Part shown: positions 14,482 to 16,663 of the stretch, piece by piece
Position numbering within the stretch: the stretch's first letter is position 1
Layout of the letters: every line of letters begins with the position of its first letter
The notes under the pieces: generated by a model
Databases searched by the model: none
What the model was told of the DNA's origin: nothing
What the model saw: the letters and a program-made list of their open reading frames with translations, nothing else
Program-made: the position numbers and the translations under genes
Assembly: GCA_035946955.1 (NCBI GenBank)
Contig: DASYYE010000599.1
Span: forward strand, 1-16,663
DNA length: 16,663 nt
Direction: 5' to 3'
Origin: DASYYE01 sp035946955
GTDB lineage: Bacteria; Actinomycetota; Actinomycetes; Streptosporangiales; Streptosporangiaceae

Positions 14482-16653
14482 TCATGACCGGCCGCTCCTC
14501 CCCCGCGGTTCGCCCGGCTCGTTTGCCTGCGCTCCTCCGTCGCGGCGCGGCACGTGCAGCACCAGCACGGTCACGTCGTCATCTTGTTCATAACCGGTCA
14601 GCATCCGGTCGACTAGGTATTCGAGCAACCTCGCGGGGTCTCCCGCGACTTCGCAGCCGGCCTGACCGGCCACGGCCACCAGCTCGTCGAGACCCGCGTC
14701 CAGGCCACGGCGGCGGTTCTCGACCAGCCCGTCGGAATAGAGCACGGCCGTGTGCCCTGGCGGGAGGCGGAACACGTACTGCTGACGTGGGCTCGCCCAG
14801 CCCAGCGGCGTGCCGGCCTCCGCCATGTCGAGGTGCGGTGGGGCGTCCCGCGACATCAGCAACGGCGGCGGGTGGCCAGCGTTGCCCGCGAGGCCCTCCC
14901 CGGACACCGGGTCGAGCACCAGGTAGGCGACGGTCGTCACCTGCTCCTCGGTCTCGGTGGCGGTGAACAGCCGGTCCAGCCCGGCCAGGACAGCGGCTGG
15001 CCTGGGGTCCGTCAGCGCGAGGGCGCGCAGGGCATTACGTACCCGTCCCATCCCGGCCGCGGCGGACAGGCCCTTGCCCATGACGTCGCCGGCCGCGACC
15101 GCGAGACGGCCGTCAGGGAGCCGGAAGGCGTCGTACCAGTCCCCGCCGATCTCCATGTTCCGGGTGACCGGCAGGTACCTCGCGTCCAGGATGATCCCTG
15201 GGACGCTGGGCAGGCGGTCCGGCAGCAGGCTGCGCTGCAGCGTCTCTGCTGTGGTGTGCTCGCGCTCGAACATGGACGCACGCTCGACCGCCAGCGCGCA
15301 CTGGCCCGCCAGGGCTTCGAGGAAGACACGCTCCTCGTCAGTGATCTTCCTGGGGCGGGCGAAGGAGAACCGCAGTGCACCGATTGCCGACCCCGCCGCC
15401 AGCAGCGGCATCCCCACCCAGGCGCGCTCGTCGGTGTGGGTGAGGAACAGGTCGAGGCTGACCTCGTCCTCGAACTGCCTGCGCAGGTCCTCGGGGTTCT
15501 CCACCAGCACGGGCCGGCGCGTGTTGATCGCCCGGGTCACGACACTGGGGACGTCGAGGGGGATGTCCCCGCCCGGGAACCCTGGGCTGTCGGGGAGGCC
15601 ACCCGGGTTCACGGTCCGCACCCGGAGCCGGTCGGGGTCGAGCAGCGTGACCGCCGACCGGTCCGCCCCGATCGCCGAACGGCCGACCTCGGTGATGACC
15701 TCGACCACCTGCTCCACTGTCAGCGCTTCGGCCAGCATCGAGGTGGCCTGCTGCAGCCGGGCGGTACGCAGCGCGGCAGCGGAGAGCTGCTCGGTGAGCC
15801 GCCCCCGCATCTCCTCGGCCTCACGCTGCGCGGTCACGTCCGTGCTGGCGCCCACCCACTCGATGATCTTCCCTTCGCGCTCGATGGGCACCGCGCGCAC
15901 GTCATAGTGCCGGTAGGAACCGGACTTGGTCCGGACCCGGTAACGGTTGTCGAACACCTTGCCGCCGCGCACGCATGTCCGCCAGTCCCGCTCGACCCGT
16001 TCCCGGTCCTCCGGATGGACCGCCTCGAGCCAGCCGCTGCCGAGGTATTCCTCCAGGCTCTGGCCGGTGATCCAGCGCCACTCCGGGGAGTCTTCGGCGA
16101 TCTCACCGGTCGGCGTGGTGACCCAGACCACGGCGCCCGCCTGCACCAGGGACCGGTAACGCTCCTCAGACCGGCGGACGGCCTCCTCCGAGTTGCGCCG
16201 GTCGGTGACGTCGACGGCGATGAGGGCGACCCCGCTGATGCCCCCGTCCTGGTCGTGTGAGGGGAACCATGAGAACGCCCAGTGCTGCGGATGCCCGGGG
16301 GGCACCTGGCCGCCGTCCGGCGTGGCGTCCGGGGCTTCCCTGTCCGCCGTGTACGACCCGTCGGCCGGGAGCCCGACAGGCTGGTCCGGCTCGTACAGCG
16401 GCCGGTCGCCAGCGAGCACGCTGCGGATCGCCGCCTCGGCCCGCAGGCCGAGTGGCTCGGGCCACACCTGCGACGGAAGGAGGCCGAGATAGTCCTCGCT
16501 ACGGTGGCCACACAACCGGGCCAGGCTGCGGTTGACCCGCCGGAACCGCAGGTCCGTGCCAAAGAAGGCGAACCCCATGGGTGCTTCGCGCAGGAGGGTC
16601 GCCAGCAACGCGGAGTCCGATACGTCCATGCCGGACATCCGCGGCTGAGGCAC
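14482..16653 (-). CDS. PAS-PAS-GAF-PP2C (SpoIIE/RsbU-type) serine phosphatase (723 aa or longer)
   Basis: This is a cytosolic sensor phosphatase of the kind that dephosphorylates anti-sigma antagonist (STAS) proteins. PAS1 covers about 15-152 and contains a Pro/Asp-rich insert at 85-125. PAS2 covers 163-278 (ERYRSLVQAGAVVWVTTP, LEAVHPEDRERV, WVGASTDVTAQREAEE). A helical linker (279-303) leads to a GAF domain (304-458, VGMPLLAAGSAIGALRFSF). The PP2C domain (470-705) has the metal-binding acids Asp505 (GGDWYD), Asp523 (GDVMGKG), Asp641 (YSDGLVE) and Asp691/692 (DDDVTVL), so it should be active. There is no HATPase kinase domain. GTG at 16653 is the first start visible but has no ribosome-binding site, and the frame stays open to the window edge; ATG at 16638 or 16629, or a start outside the window, are possible. 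The gene precedes hrdB on the same strand. Confidence 0.93.
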   Translation of the reverse strand: MPQPRMSGMDVSDSALLATLLREAPMGFAFFGTDLRFRRVNRSLARLCGHRSEDYLGLLPSQVWPEPLGLRAEAAIRSVLAGDRPLYEPDQPVGLPADGSYTADREAPDATPDGGQVPPGHPQHWAFSWFPSHDQDGGISGVALIAVDVTDRRNSEEAVRRSEERYRSLVQAGAVVWVTTPTGEIAEDSPEWRWITGQSLEEYLGSGWLEAVHPEDRERVERDWRTCVRGGKVFDNRYRVRTKSGSYRHYDVRAVPIEREGKIIEWVGASTDVTAQREAEEMRGRLTEQLSAAALRTARLQQATSMLAEALTVEQVVEVITEVGRSAIGADRSAVTLLDPDRLRVRTVNPGGLPDSPGFPGGDIPLDVPSVVTRAINTRRPVLVENPEDLRRQFEDEVSLDLFLTHTDERAWVGMPLLAAGSAIGALRFSFARPRKITDEERVFLEALAGQCALAVERASMFEREHTTAETLQRSLLPDRLPSVPGIILDARYLPVTRNMEIGGDWYDAFRLPDGRLAVAAGDVMGKGLSAAAGMGRVRNALRALALTDPRPAAVLAGLDRLFTATETEEQVTTVAYLVLDPVSGEGLAGNAGHPPPLLMSRDAPPHLDMAEAGTPLGWASPRQQYVFRLPPGHTAVLYSDGLVENRRRGLDAGLDELVAVAGQAGCEVAGDPARLLEYLVDRMLTGYEQDDDVTVLVLHVPRRDGGAQANEPGEPRGRSGRS

Positions 16654-16663
16654 GGAAGTGTCA

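Noticed and set aside
14752..16260. 502-aa open frame on the plus strand
   Set aside because: It is antisense to the PAS-GAF-PP2C phosphatase, whose domains are unmistakable. The composition is that of a shadow frame and there is no ribosome-binding site.

Overview
The window is high-GC DNA from an actinomycete (Actinomycetota). The evidence is the codon bias, the GTG starts, a HrdB/SigA-type principal sigma factor with a long acidic N-terminus, a SigE-type ECF sigma factor paired with a CU044_5270-like membrane protein, and several small proteins known mainly from actinobacteria. The genus cannot be named from this sequence alone. There are no tRNA or rRNA genes, no CRISPR array, and no recognisable transposase or integrase. 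Almost all of the window is coding.

Left part (1-3228): the 3' end of an aldo/keto reductase converges on a small conserved actinobacterial protein. Next comes a likely two-gene operon of a PfkB-family sugar/nucleoside kinase and a classical SDR oxidoreductase (8-nt gap). An imperfect 13-bp inverted repeat lies upstream of the kinase. A conspicuous AT-rich nested hairpin (15-bp perfect outer arms) separates the SDR from a 151-aa conserved protein of unknown function.

Middle part (3192-7321, minus strand): a tightly coupled three-gene unit. An ECF sigma factor overlaps a single-pass membrane protein by 11 bp, and 4 nt later comes a secreted 771-aa protein. The secreted protein looks like the N- and C-terminal flanking modules of actinobacterial S8 subtilases without the protease domain. 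By layout this could be a cell-surface signalling system (sigma, probable anti-sigma, extracellular effector or sensor). It is the most unusual unit in the window.

Right part (7421-16663): housekeeping genes. The second type IIA topoisomerase (ParC- and ParE-like subunits) is encoded as a convergent pair. ParE is divergent from a small zinc-ribbon-like DUF7455 protein, which converges on the principal sigma factor gene. Upstream of the sigma gene on the same strand is a PAS-PAS-GAF-PP2C (SpoIIE/RsbU-type) phosphatase, which may continue past the right edge.

Four convergent gene pairs in the window have ends 24 bp or less apart, or overlapping. Termination there must use hairpins inside coding sequence or tolerate antisense read-through. 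Several start codons were moved from the longest possible start on ribosome-binding-site evidence: ParC 7421, ParE 12004, the membrane protein 6798 and the secreted protein 5507.
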